DNA from: Sapria himalayana | Taxonomy: Eukaryota > Streptophyta > Magnoliopsida > Malpighiales > Rafflesiaceae | Direction: 5' to 3' | Assembly: GCA_029783825.1 (NCBI GenBank) | Contig: JAREIK010017076.1 | Location: 39,229-103,228, forward strand | DNA: 64,000 nucleotides | Shown: positions 35,501 through 48,754 of the stretch, piece after piece | How the letters are laid out: each line of letters opens with the position of its first letter | Position numbering within the stretch: position 1 is the stretch's first letter | Notes under the pieces: model-generated | What the model was told of the DNA's origin: nothing | The model's input: only the letters and a program-made list of their open reading frames with translations | The model's database searches: none | Translations under genes and position numbers: made by a program

Positions 35501-38500
35501 ATCTATTTATTTATCTGTCTATCATCTATCTTTCTATATGTCTGTCTATCTATCTTTCTATCAAATTATCTATATCTCTTTCAATCTATCTATCCAAATA
35601 TCAATCTATTTTTATTTCTATTTGTCTATCTATCTATATATCTATCTATCAAATTATTAGTCTATATATCTATGTATCTTTTGTCTATATATATATATAT
35701 ATATCTATATCTATAAATTTATATTTATAACATTCTAATGATTTATCTATTTAATTATATATTTTTATATCAATGAATCTATCGGTCCATCTATTTGCAT
35801 ACCTTTTTATCTATATGAATGTCTATATATCATTCTATTTATCTATCTACCTGTTTGTCTATTTGTGTGTCTATCTATTTATCAATCTGTCTGTCTATCT
35901 ATCTGTATGTATGTCTACCTATTTGCCTATCTATTTGTCTATCTATCTATCTATCTATTTATCTATCTATCTTTTTGTCTATATAGCTATCTATCTATCT
36001 ATTTGTCTATCCATTTATCTATTTGTCTTTCTATATGTCAATTTATATATCTTTCTGTTTATCTATCTATCAATATATCTATCTATATTTCTATATATCT
36101 ATTGATTTAAAACTATGTCTAGTTGTTTATATATTCGTATACCTATATGTATGTTTATATGTCTATCTTTGTGTCTATGTATCATTCAATTTATTTATCT
36201 GACTATCTATTTCTTTTTCTATCTATCTTTCAATCTATCTTTCAATCTATCTTTCAATCTCTATATCAATCAATCTATCTATCTGTATATTAATCCATCT
36301 TTAAATATTTCTATCAATCTGTATATCAATCTATCTTTCAATCTTTCTATCAATCTGTATATTAATTTATCTATCTATTTGGCAATATTTCTATTTATCT
36401 ATCTGACTATCTAATTATCTATATATCAATCAATCAATCTATCTATCTATATGTATGTATGTATGTATGTATGTATATATATATATAATCTATCTGGCCT
36501 TCTATCTAACTATCTCTCATTTTCTCTTTCTATATCTCTCTATCCATCTATCTATTTGGCTATCTATCTATCTATCTAAAAATCTATCTATATATCTATC
36601 ATTCTATTTATTTATTTATCTATTTATCTGTCTAATTATTTTTCTATCTATCTATCTATCTATCTATCTATATATCTATCTATCTATCAATTTGTCAATC
36701 TATATGTCTATCAATCTATCTATCTAGCAATCTATCTATCAATCTATCTATCAATATATATCAATCTTTCTATAAATCTATCTATTAATATGTCTACTAA
36801 TCTATCAATCTATCTATCTATCTATCATTCAATCTATGTATATATTTATTTGTCAATCAATCTATCTATCAATCTATCTGTCTATCTATATGTCTATCTA
36901 TATGTATGTCTATATGTCTATCTATCTATCAGTCTATTAGTATGTATATATATCTATATTAATATCTATGTATATGTCTGTCTTTCTATGATCTGGTGAT
37001 CTATCAATCTTTCTAATTTTTTATCAATATTTTTATATATCTATCAAACTATCTATTTGTCTATCTATCTATTTGAAATTATATCTATTTATCTTTCTAT
37101 CTATATATTTATCAAGTTGGCTTTCTTTCTACATATCTATCTACCTATCTATCAAAATCTCAATCTATTTATATATCGAACTATCTATGTATCTGTCTAT
37201 CTAGCTATTTATTTATCTATCTAATCTTCTATGTGTCTATCTATCTATCTATCTATCTATTTGGCTATATTTATGTCTTTCTAACAATTTATTTATGTGT
37301 ATAAGACTATATGTCTATCTATCTATCTTTCTTCTATATATTTATATATCTATCTACCTTTCTATCTATCTATAAGTCCATATATCTATCTTTACATCTT
37401 ATAACTATCTATATGTCTATCTAACTACCTATCCATATTTCTAGCTATCAATCTACTTGTCTATTTTTCAATAATCAATTAATCTATATGTCTATGCATG
37501 TATTTGACTATATATTTATATGGATATATATCTATCTGTATATCTATCTATCTTTTTAAGTATATGTCTATCTATCCTTCTATGTCTGTTTATCTATTTA
37601 TTTGTCATTCTGTCTATCTATCTATATCTATATGTCTACCTAACTTTATATCTATATGTTTATATGTATATATATCTATCTATCTATTTGTCTATCTTTC
37701 TATCTATTTGTCTATATATCGCTCTTTCTATCTATGTAAATGCATATCTATCTATCTATCCATCTTTCTAGCTATCTGTCTACTTGTCTTTTTATAAACA
37801 ATAATTAGTCTAATTTAATGTAATTTGTCAATATATTATCTGTATATTTATCTGTTTATCTTTTTGTATATTAATCTGTTTATCTATCTGTCTATCTATC
37901 TGTCTATTTATCTGTCTATCTATTTGTCAATCTATTCATCTTTCAATTTATCTTTTAGTATTGTTTATCTAAATATATATCTTTCTATCTATTTATCAAT
38001 CATTCTATCTTTTTATCTATCTGTCTATCTATCTATCTATTTTTCTGTCTATCTAAATATATATCTTTTTATCTATTTGTCTATTAGTCAATTTACCTAT
38101 CTATCTATATATCGAACTATCTATCTATTTCCTATCTATCTAAATTTTATCTTTCTATCAATTTTCTATTAGTCTATATATATATATATATATATATATA
38201 TCTATATCTATATCTATATCTACATTCCTATCTATCTATCTATTTTTCTTTTTATCTTTATGTATATCCATCTATCTATCTTTCTTTCTTTCTATTTATC
38301 TATTTATTTGACTATCTATCTATGTATCTATCTATCTGTTTATACCTCTATATGAATATCTATCTATCTAAATATCTATTTGTCTATCTACAAAGTAGTT
38401 TATTTGTCGATCTAACTAACTAACTATTTGTCTATGTTTTTATTTGCCTATTTACTAATCTATCTATTTGTCTATAAGTCTATTTTTCTATTTACCTATC

Positions 38501-38843
38501 TATCTTTCTATCTAACTATCTATCTATCTATCAATGTATCTATCTATCTATCAATCTATCTATATATCTATTAACTTTTAGACTATCAATCTATGTATTT
38601 CTATCTCTATATGTCCTTTTGTCTATCTATTTATCTATCTGTCTATCTGATTATCGATATATCTATCTATCTTTAGGTCTATCTATCTATCTATTTATTT
38701 TACTATTTGTTTATCTATCTATTGTTTGAATGTCTAATTATCTATTTCAATATCTTTGTAATTGTTTAACTCTATATCTTTCTATATGCCTAACTTTCTA
38801 ACTATCTAATTTTCTATCTACTTATCATTTTATCAATCAATCT

Positions 38844-38905
<62 letters not shown>

Positions 38906-41340
38906 ATCATCTGTATATAAGTATATTTTTCAATCTATCTATCTTTCTATCTAACTATCTATCTAACTGTCTATCTAATAATCTATCTATGTATCTATCT
39001 ATCTGTCAGTCTGTCTATCTATTTAACTTTAAGACTATCTATCTATGTATTTCTCTCTCTATTTATCTTTTTGTCTATCTACTTATCTATCTGTCTATCT
39101 ATTTATTTATCTTTCGATCTATTTTCATGTCTATCTATCTATCAATCTATTTTTCTATTTGTATATCTATCTATTTGTCTGAATTTCTAATTATCTATTT
39201 GAATATCTTTGTAATTGTCTAACTCTATCTATGTATTTCTCTCTCTATTTATCTTTTTGTCTATCTATTTGTCTATCTATTTATTTATCTTTCGATCTAT
39301 TTTCATGTCTATCTATCTATCTATCTATTTTTCTATTTGTATATCTATCTATTTGTCTGAAAGTCTAATTATCTATTTGAATATCTTTGTAATTGTCTAA
39401 CTCTATATCTTTCTCTCTGTCTAACTTTCTAACTATCTAATTTTCTCTCTGCTTATAATTTTATCAATCAATCTATATATCTATCTATCTATATATCTAT
39501 ATATCTATCTATCTATCTGTCTGTATATAAGTCTATTTTTCTATCTATCTATCTACCTATCATTCTATTTAACTATCTATCTATCTATGTATCTATCTAT
39601 CTGTCTGTATGTCTGTCTATCTATTTAACTTTCAGACTATGTATCTATGTTTTTCTCTCTCTATTTATCCTTTTGTCTATCTATTTATATATCTCTCTAT
39701 CTATTTATCTATCTATTATCTATCTATCTATTTAATTTCATGTCTGTCTATTTATCAATTTATTTTTATATTTGTAAAACTATCTATTTGTCGGAATGTC
39801 AAATTATCTATTTGAATATATTTGTAATTGTCTAACTCTATATCTTTCTATCTGTCTAACTTTCTAACTATCTAATTTTCTCTCTATTTATCATTTTATA
39901 ACTTAGTCTATATATTTATCTCTCTATATATCAATATATTTATTTTTTTATGTCTATCTATTTTTTTATCTGTATGCCTATCTATCTGTCTACCTATCTT
40001 TCTATCTATTTGTGTATTTATCTATTTTTCTATTTGTCAATCTATCTATTTGTCTATATATTTATTTTCTTAACTATCTAACTAATTAAGTATCAATCAA
40101 ACTATTAGTCTACTTTAATTGTTTATCTTTATATCTATCTATATATCTATATTCCTATTTATTTATATGTCTATCTATCTATCTATCTATCTAGCTATCT
40201 ATCTATTTAACTATTTTCTATCTGTATATCTATCTTTCTACCCATATGTCTATCTGCCTATTTGTTTATCTTTCTATCTTTCAATTTTCTATTTGTCTAT
40301 CTATCTATCTTTCTATCTATCACTTCATCTTTCTATAATTCTATTTGTCTATCTAACTATCTATCTATTTATCAATCTATCTGTTTATATGTCTATAAAT
40401 AAATTTTTATATCTGTTTAATTGCCTATCTATATAGATATCTATCTTTCTATCTATCTATTTTTATTTATATCTATTTTTCTAAGTATCTAACATTCTAA
40501 CTCTCTAAATATCAATCAGCCTTTTAGTCTATCTATCTATTTATTTATCTATCTATCTTTCTTTCTTTCTATCTATCTGTCTATCTATCTACCTTTCTAT
40601 CTATATACCTATCTCTATCTATTTGTATATTTGTCTATTTTTCTATTTGTTTATCTAGCTATTTGTCGATATATCTATTTTCTTAACTATCTAACTATTT
40701 AAATATCAATCGAACTATTCGTCTATTAGTCTATCTATTTATATATTTATCTATCTATATATCAATCTTACTATTCTTTCTATCTATCTATCTAATTATT
40801 TTTATATTTATAAATCTATCTTTTTACCAATATACCTATCTACCTATTTTTTTTATCTATCTATTTTTATTTTCTATTTGTTTGTCTATCTATCTATCTA
40901 TCTTTCCATCTTTCTATCAGTCTATTTGTCTATGTATCTATCTATCTATTTATCTATCTATCTGTCAATATGTCTATCATTATATTTGTCTATCTATCTA
41001 TCTATTTTTCTATCTGTATAGCTTTTATCTTTTTCTCTATCTATTTGTCTATATCTATTTGTCTAACTATCTAACTATCTAAGTCTCTAACTATCAATCA
41101 GATAATTAGTCTATTTGTTTATTTTACTATATATTATTCTTTCTTTCTTTCTTTGTATTTATATAACAATCTATTTGTCAATATATCTATCTATATAACT
41201 ATTAGTCTATCTATCTATCTCTATATTTATTTTTCTACATATCTACTTATCCACCTATTTGTTTATTCATCTATCTTGCTATATATCTATTTGTCTATAT
41301 ATTTATCTATCTTTCAAAATATCTTTTTATCATGCTATTT
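32516..41340 (+). repeat. Degenerate CTAT tetranucleotide array, block 3
   Basis: Nearly 9 kb of CTAT/TCTG/TCAA-type words on the plus strand. Local patches differ in favoured variants: CAATCTATC runs near 34640-34980 and 36240-36370, and TCTG runs near 35460. Short TA runs are included, for example 38852-38902. Some long segments are duplicated within it (see 38590-39900). It stops at 41340, exactly where the CACTA terminus begins, and the same array resumes at 58899. Confidence 0.95.
38590..39900 (+). repeat. Higher-order repeat inside CTAT block 3
   Basis: A long segment starting CTATGTATTTCTCTCTCTAT and ending with AATATCTTTGTAATTGTCTA occurs at about 38590, 39043, 39229 and 39645. The spacings are about 453, 186 and 416 bp. 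The shared non-CTAT words show duplication of blocks of about 190-450 bp, over and above single-unit slippage. The encoded artefact peptide ends (LIIYLNIFVIV) recur three times accordingly. Confidence 0.8.
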
Positions 41341-41354
41341 AACTAAAAGAAAAT
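41341..41354 (+). repeat. 5' terminal inverted repeat of copy D (outer)
   Basis: AACTAAAAGAAAAT, a mutated CACTACAAGAAAAT, followed by ATCAATTTAGCTAGGGA. It stands directly after the CTAT array. The first base C is changed to A, which may hinder excision. Confidence 0.7.
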
Positions 41355-41440
41355 ATCAATTTAGCTAGGGAATTTTAGCTAGGGATCAATCCCTAGCTGA
41401 ATTGTAAGAGATAATGCAGAGAATAGCAAGGGATTTACAA

Positions 41441-41473
<33 letters not shown>

Positions 41474-42200
41474 TAGCAACTGATTAGCAACGGATTAGCG
41501 AGGGAAAATTATTCGAAAATTTCGTACAAAAAAAGTGGGGGATTTAGTGACAGAAAATTTTCGTAAATTCCACTCAAAAAAAGTGGGGATTTTAGAAATG
41601 GATTTAGCGACGGATTAGCAATGAAAAATTTTCGTAACTTCTGCTAAAGAAAAGCGGGGATTTTAGCAACGAATATTATGACAGAATATCTCTCGCTAAT
41701 AAAAGCCTGAAATTAGTGATAGATTTAATGACGGATTTTACTTGCTAATTTTTAGCGACAAAATTAGCGACGGATTTTCCCTTGCTAATAAAATCCATGA
41801 TTTAGCCACAGAATTAGAGATGAATTTTCCCTTGCTAATAAAAATCAATGATTTAGCGACGGAATTTGCAACAGATTTCTCTTGCTAATAAAATCCATGA
41901 TTTAGCAATGAATTTTCCCTTGCTAATAAAATCCATGATTTAGCTACGGATTTAATGATGGATTTTCCCTTGCTAATAAATCAATGATTTAGCGACGGAT
42001 TATCCCTTGTTATATAAAATTCATGATTTAATGATGGAATTAGTGATGAATTTTGCCTTCCTAATAAAATTCATGATTTAGCGATGGATTTTCCCTTGCT
42101 TAAAAAATCCATGATTTAGCTATGGATTTAGTAAGCGAATATCCCTATCTAATAAAATTCATAAATTAGTGACGAATTTAGCGACAGAAATTCACTAGAT
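41355..42200 (+). repeat. Subterminal repeats at 5' end of copy D
   Basis: Many copies of short words such as TTAGCGACGGATTT, TTTTCCCTTGCTAATAAAAT and CCATGATTTAGC, some spaced at about 45-60 bp from 41750 to 42130. Subterminal repeats of this kind are the binding sites of the element's second protein in En/Spm; that role is inferred here. The C23 run lies at 41441-41463. Confidence 0.8.
41441..41463 (+). repeat. Homopolymer run of 23 cytosines
   Basis: C23 directly followed by G and nine A within the subterminal repeats, where the equivalent duplicated terminus at 45137 has no C run. Exceptional in this AT-rich window; the run length may be unreliable if from single reads. Confidence 0.9.
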
Positions 42201-43736
42201 TTTGTTAGATTTTGTGTTATGCTTATACTTATGCTTATCCTATAATTAATTATGACATGCTAAAGAGAAGTTGACGAAGTGTATATTTGAACTTTTAATG
42301 CAATTATTATATATTGCTACTGGTTGAGTTGTTAAAACATACACAACAACTATTGTTGAGTTGCCCCATTCATTTACTGGTCATTTCGAGAAACTTTTTG
42401 ATGTATATTCTATGTCTATATAATGGTTGTTGGCATAATATAACTATCAAAATGTTGCATATGATTGACATTTATGGTGAAACCATTTTATCTAGAATCT
42501 CATATGAAGCTAATAATTATATGGTTCCCTTTAATATTATGTGTGAAAAGCTCAAAAAATTATAATGATTGACTTTGTTTTTAGAAAATATGAAAAGGGT
42601 TATCAGTGAAAAGGATATCATCATTATATCTAATAGGCACAAATCATCATTATATCAATAGGCACCCAACACTTATTCATATCATTCCTCTACTAATTGG
42701 TCAAAAAAAATTTGTTTATTACTATTGGCATTTAATTTAATATTTTATTAGTATTTTTGTTAAATATAATACTCATGAACTAGAATACTAATATATTGAT
42801 AGTCTTGTATTTATTAGGTTGAATAAAGGTTATAATTTGTCATTGGAATAACTAATAAAATTTAAGAAAAATCTAATAACATGGGTTAAATCACATGAGC
42901 CAAAATATTGAGCAATGTCTGAGTTCCCAAAAAAAATATGAGATAAAACAAAAAATAATTTGGTTTAGTCCTTCAATTCTTAACTTTGTATTGAACATCA
43001 TCTTTGGGCATGTAACTTTCTAATGAAACATAAGGAAGAAAAGTTAAAACATAACATTGCCAAAAGTCAATCATTATAGATGAATGTTGTTTTTAGAGTT
43101 TGCACTAGTCAGGCTTATATTAACATTGACAACATGAATAGAAAGTGCACATGTAGAAATTAGTAAATGTTGGGTATCCAAAGTGAGCATGCACGTGTAA
43201 CATTACAATTGATTGGTCATTCCATGATTGAGATGATTGATATAAATTCTCCAACCAAGAGTTGATATATTTCTTATCATAATCAAGTATTAAGATGAAT
43301 AGCATTCCATTAATTTGTAAAGATACTATGTATTGGGTATGACATCATTTATTTCTCATTGTACCCTCCTCACTCTAAATTCCTTGAATCTCAATTTATG
43401 AATAAATAGACTATGTTTTGTTTCAAATGAAATGCGACTAGGCATAATAGAAAGACTTACAAGAATCTATTAGTATAATATTTTATCTTATTTTTTATTG
43501 ATTGTATTAATACCTATATCATACAACTTATTTTGAGATCATCTTCATATGGTGTACTATTGATTACTAGGTAGAAATCTTCATCATTGATGAATGCCTA
43601 TTTATTATCATCCATATACATATAACATATTACTACTTCTAATACAAACACAAACACACACACACACACATACTGATGGTAACATGTTGCTGGTATAATA
43701 TATTAGAATAGTATGTATATATTTATATTTTATATT

Positions 43737-43780
<44 letters not shown>

Positions 43781-44437
43781 TAACATGTAACAATGATTAT
43801 ATATATACTACACTATATATAAATATATACTATAATTAGCATTTAAATTTATGCAAAATTAAAATAGATGAAAAACTCAATGAGTGTATATATAGTGTTG
43901 CTAATGTTTTTTACTTGAGATGTGCTCGATGTGGAGCATGCGATATTGCTCATGGTGTGCTTAGTATGAAGCATTGTTTTTGCCTTAATTTCTTCTGAAA
44001 AATATTTGAGTAATCCATGTATTTTTTTTATTTTAATTTACTTCGCATATGAATGGTTAAATCAAGATATGATTTTTATGATTTATGTTTTGTATTATGA
44101 GGTATTTGATTTAAGCAATGTGTATCTAGGTATAATTATTTGTGATGATGCGTAGTGTGCACCGTGCATTACATCTATGAATATATTATAAAATTATTTT
44201 GGTCGACCTCTACTTTTCATCATTAATGTGGGCAACTTTTGTGTATTCATGTGCACTATTTATTTAATTTCACTTTTAAAATAGTAAAGGTTCATAAAAA
44301 TAGAAAAACTATTTTACGTTATAATTATAAATTTGAAATCACCATAATAAACCCAACTAGTTTTGGGATTGGGTCATATTTCAATACTAGTTATTAATAT
44401 CCGAGCTTCCTACACACACACACACACTCACACATAT

Positions 44438-44480
<43 letters not shown>

Positions 44481-45136
44481 CAAGACCCTAATCACAATAC
44501 CTCCCTTTTTATACCATGAGGCACACTATGTTTTCATAAATAATCATCACAAATAATTTCTTCATGAAAATAAATGATTTTTAATGTCTATCAATGGATT
44601 TTCTACTAATTTTTCTTAATATTTATAATTATGTGAAAAGTTTGTTTAAACAATGATTCTATTTTGATTTATGTATATCCAAGATTAATAATTCTAAGAT
44701 TTATAAAGATATTAGATGATACTTAACAAATTTTAATACTTATCCATGAGTTAGATTTTCCATGTTGTTTGTGTTTTTTCTTCTTAATAATGTTCAACAA
44801 AACTCAATGTGTACCAAAGAGAGTCAACACAAATTAGTTATCAAACATGGTCATTTAATAGAATAATATTTTTAGAAGCTATATAATAATATTTAACAAT
44901 ATACAATGCTTTTCAATATTATCTGATGATATTGATTCAAAGATAACTAATATTTTTGTAAAATAACATTGACCCTTTTATAGAAATAGATTATATTTGA
45001 TATAATTTGATAAAGTTTGAAATAGCTTTAATATGTCTGATATCATCAATATTATTGATACTTCTCATTGATTTCAAAAATATTCGATAATATTTTTGCC
45101 TCTTGTTATATTATAATATTTTGATATATATCCTAT
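42201..45136. other. Unclassified AT-rich interval inside copy D
   Basis: No recognisable protein domain. There are microsatellites: (CA)n at about 43650-43670, (TA)n at about 43742-43776, (CA)n near 44412 and (TA)n at 44450-44478. It lies between the outer and inner 5'-like termini, so it is either element sequence or an older host segment separating two nested 5' ends. Confidence 0.5.
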
Positions 45137-45235
45137 CACAACAAGAAAATATCGATTTAGCTAGTGAATTTTAGCTATGGATCAATCCCTTGCTAAATTG
45201 TAAGGGATTAGCTGGGGAATAGCAAAGGATTGATG
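45137..45235 (+). repeat. Second CACTA 5' terminus inside copy D
   Basis: CACAACAAGAAAAT (45137-45150) is one mismatch from CACTACAAGAAAAT. The following ~85 bp (ATCGATTTAGCTAG, GGATCAATCCCTTGC and so on) align with 41341-41437 with few changes. The 3 bp before it are TAT, which do not match the TTT after the 3' end at 58898. Confidence 0.8.
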
Positions 45236-46619
45236 ATTTTGGGTTGAGTTTGGGAGAAGGTTAGGTAGATAAAAAAAGTAGAATATTTTAAATCTATAAC
45301 ATTTTTGATTTTGATAGAGGATATAAAACTATTAAAAATATTTAGAAATTTTTAATGTTTATAATCCCCACAATGTCATGCAACACCATATATTTTTTTT
45401 CTAACAAATAGTGTTTTATCAACTTCGATTTATTATTTTAGGTATATCAATGTAGTTTATTATTACTCTAACAATTCAACTTCTACCAAATTTATATTAA
45501 CTATAATTTATATCATTAACAACTGTGGATTATGAAGAGCTTGGGTATCTCTGTAAAGTTGATGAAAATCATGCCATACAAGAGTATTCTTCCTACGACA
45601 AGATTCGCTAGGACACCCTTTATCATGCCATGTTAATAACATCATCTTTTAACACATGTTACTTTTTTTATGCTACAATATGTTTATTTTAAACAATTAA
45701 AAAAACTAATAAATATGAGTAGTAATTGTTAGTTGATTGTTGTAGTTTTTAGTTGAGTACCTTAACTATTAGTTGTAAACTTCAAGCTTGAATCTAAGTT
45801 TCATGTTTCACAAAATTAGTGGTAGATGTATCTTGTAATAAATAATAATAAAGAATATAAGAAAATATGAGAAGTATTATGGAAATGTATGTATCATTAA
45901 TGAAACATTAATTTAGAGTACTAGCGAATATATGTGAGTACTCTTTTATAGTTTAATATGATATAAACATATTTACTAATTAATTTTTAGTCCATAACAT
46001 ATATTATGAAATATTATTTCATATCTTAATAAAATAAATATAAATTATTATAATTTCAATAACATCAATACAATATAATAAAAAAAATAGTAACATATCA
46101 TAATAATACAACAAAATGAATTATAGAGAATATTAATAAGTTCTAAATACAAATAAAAATTTCAAAACTATTGAGAATTATATTGTATTTTTATATTTTT
46201 TTTATCTTGAGATACTAGGATGATATGATTCATATAGATTAAAAGTATTTATAATTTCTTTTTGTATTTATAAGTGAATTTTTATTTTATTTAATAAATG
46301 ATAATGCCATTTTATAATTTTTATTATTAATATAAAATTATTAGTGAGTTTTTATTTATTTTATTAAGTTGTTTTATTTTTTATGGGAATACTCGATAAG
46401 TATTAATCTTTATATTTTTTATCTATATATATATATATGGACATGCAGATATATGCAAGAAATTTATGATGATTTAGCAGAACATCTCTTCGCTTTTGAA
46501 GCAGTAGTAAATGGTCATTAAAAGTAACTTCCTGCTCATGTGGAAAGTTGTAGAAATATAGTATTTTTTTCTCTCTCTCTAAACATCATTACTAGCCATA
46601 TTTTAGATATTTGTTAAAG
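45236..46619. other. AT-rich 5' region of copy D without recognisable gene
   Basis: Stops are dense on both strands. Near 46570-46632 a stretch (TCTCTAAACATCATTACTAG and onward) resembles D 54770-54832 at the start of the 3' modules. Nothing else is recognised. Confidence 0.5.
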
Positions 46620-47885
46620 TTGTATGATTATATATACATAGCTATATAACTATATATAAATAATTGTATAACTTTATAACACAATTAATTAAATATAACT
46701 ATATTTAAAAGTATGTATACATATATGTAAATCTATATATTTATTTATAACTTTATATAGTTATGTATAACTTATTGTATGAATATGTCTATATATAACT
46801 ATATGTTTAACTATATTAAAATATTTATAGTTATATATACTATATGTATAATAACATATACCTATAAATAATTGTATCTTATTATATGTATCTCTATAAA
46901 AGCTTTATACATAACTATATTTAAATATATAATTTAGAACTAATATTTAATATACATTTGTATATTTAGTATTCAAAAATGTATTTAGTATATCTATACC
47001 GATACATAACTATATGTATAAATATATGAAATTATATGAGCAAATATATATACATACATGTATAAATATAAGTTTAACTATACGTGTAACTAGATGTATA
47101 ATCACATGTAACTATATTTATAATTACATGTATAATAACATACAACATCATATTTACTTATATGTCTATAACTATATATAAAAATTTGTAAAACTAAATA
47201 AAACTTTATATAATTAAATATAACTATGTTTTTAACTAGTTATACATATATGTAAATCTATATACTTGTTTATAACTTTGTATACATATATGTAGAACTA
47301 AAAATCATTACTCATATGAATATATATATATATATATATAACTAAATGTTTCACAATATATAATTTTTTATAACTATATATATTATATGTATAATAACAT
47401 ATAACTATACATAATTTTATATTATTAATGTATAACTATTATTTAAATATATATAATAACAACATATATTTAATATACTTTTTTATAGATTAGTATAAAA
47501 AATATATTTTAGTATATCCATAGCTATACATAACTATGTGTATAGATATATGAAATTATATGAACAAATATATATACATTCATGTATAAATATAAGTTTA
47601 ACTATACGTGTAACTATATCTATAACTACATGTAACAATATTTATAATTATATATATATATACACAACACATTGTTTAACTATATGTGTATAACTATATA
47701 TAAATATTCTTATAACTATAAATAACTCTATATAAATAAATAAAAATTTATTTTTAATTATGTATACATATATGTATACATATATGTAAATCTATATAAT
47801 TATTTATAACTTTCTATACATTTATTTATATTTACTTATAACTATTTATAACTACATTTACTATATGTATCCTAACATATAATTA
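46620..47885 (+). repeat. ~540-bp AT higher-order repeat, 5' side of copy D
   Basis: About two units of the repeat described for copy C, on the opposite strand. The landmark where a TATATATAACTA run is followed by ATGTTT lies at about 46790 and 47330, a period near 540 bp. The words TATATGTATAATAACATATA recur once per unit. Confidence 0.85.
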
Positions 47886-48144
47886 TATATGGGATATAGT
47901 AATATGTTGAACTAATTTGAAATTAAATGGCATAAGATATAATATCAACAATATGTAAGCACAGAGAATGAGAGTGTTCGTTGATTAGGCTCATATTTGG
48001 TATAGTACAAATAAGGGTCATACTCTTACCTAATTCTAGACCTTAAGCCTCAGGCTCAATTATGAACTTATGTATGACAAAAAATGTAATATTTGATAGG
48101 TTTATACTAAAGAAATTTTATTTTCTTTTATATAATTTTTCATT
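47886..48144 (+). promoter_or_regulatory. Conserved CACTA promoter region, copy D
   Basis: It aligns with the regions before the leaders of copies B and C (AATATCAACAATATGTAAGC, TTATGAACTTATGTATGACA). A TATA-like box TTTTATATAATT lies at 48126-48137, about 30 bp before the CT-rich leader. Probably the transposase promoter. Confidence 0.65.
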
Positions 48145-48480
48145 CTGACACTGAACTCTCTGTGTCTCTCTCTCCCTCCCTCTCTCCCTCTCTAATTCTT
48201 CTTGTCACTCTATTCTTCTTTTTCTTTATGTGTCACACACTCTCTCTTGTTATTTTCTTTCTCACTCTCCTTTCTTGTTTATTCCCTCTCACTCGCTCTC
48301 TCTCTCCCTATTTCCCTCTCTTTCCCTCTCTCTCCCTTTAACAATTTCTCTCCTCCACTCCCTCCCTCCTCTCTCTCCTCTTTCTCTCTCTCTCGCCTTC
48401 TCCCCATTTCTCTACCCCTCTCTCTCTCCCCACTTTATCTTTCTATCTCTCTTTATCTCTCCATCTCCTCATTCAAACAT
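48145..48480 (+). repeat. CT-rich leader tract, copy D
   Basis: Pyrimidine-rich CTCTCTCC/CCCTCTC tract continuing into a less biased leader exon (about 48480-48655) with a donor-like ATAT/GTAAGTA. The Ser/Leu/Pro-rich open frames across it are low-complexity and are not treated as genes. Confidence 0.8.
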
Positions 48481-48754
48481 TAAATGTCTTTTTTTGCTTT
48501 CATTTCTTGTGCATTATCATACTTTGCACCATTTATCTTGCAAACTATGATATCTATTAATCTTTATCATGCTGAATCTACGTTATCTATTAATGTAGAT
48601 TCTGCATATGCATTGCCTCAATATTCACGATATTTACATTTTAAATATTCATATGTAAGTAATTTTATTTTATTATTTATATATTTTGAAGTAATAGAAT
48701 GTTTTATTTATAATAATGATTAGGCATTAATTTTTGTAAATAAAACATGGCAAA

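Noticed and set aside
29578..41368. Dozens of open frames up to 222 codons rich in Tyr-Leu-Ser-Ile, looking like membrane proteins
   Set aside because: CTAT repeated reads Leu-Ser-Ile-Tyr in every frame of one strand with no stop, so the frames follow from the repeat; there is no start context, domain or codon-position signal.
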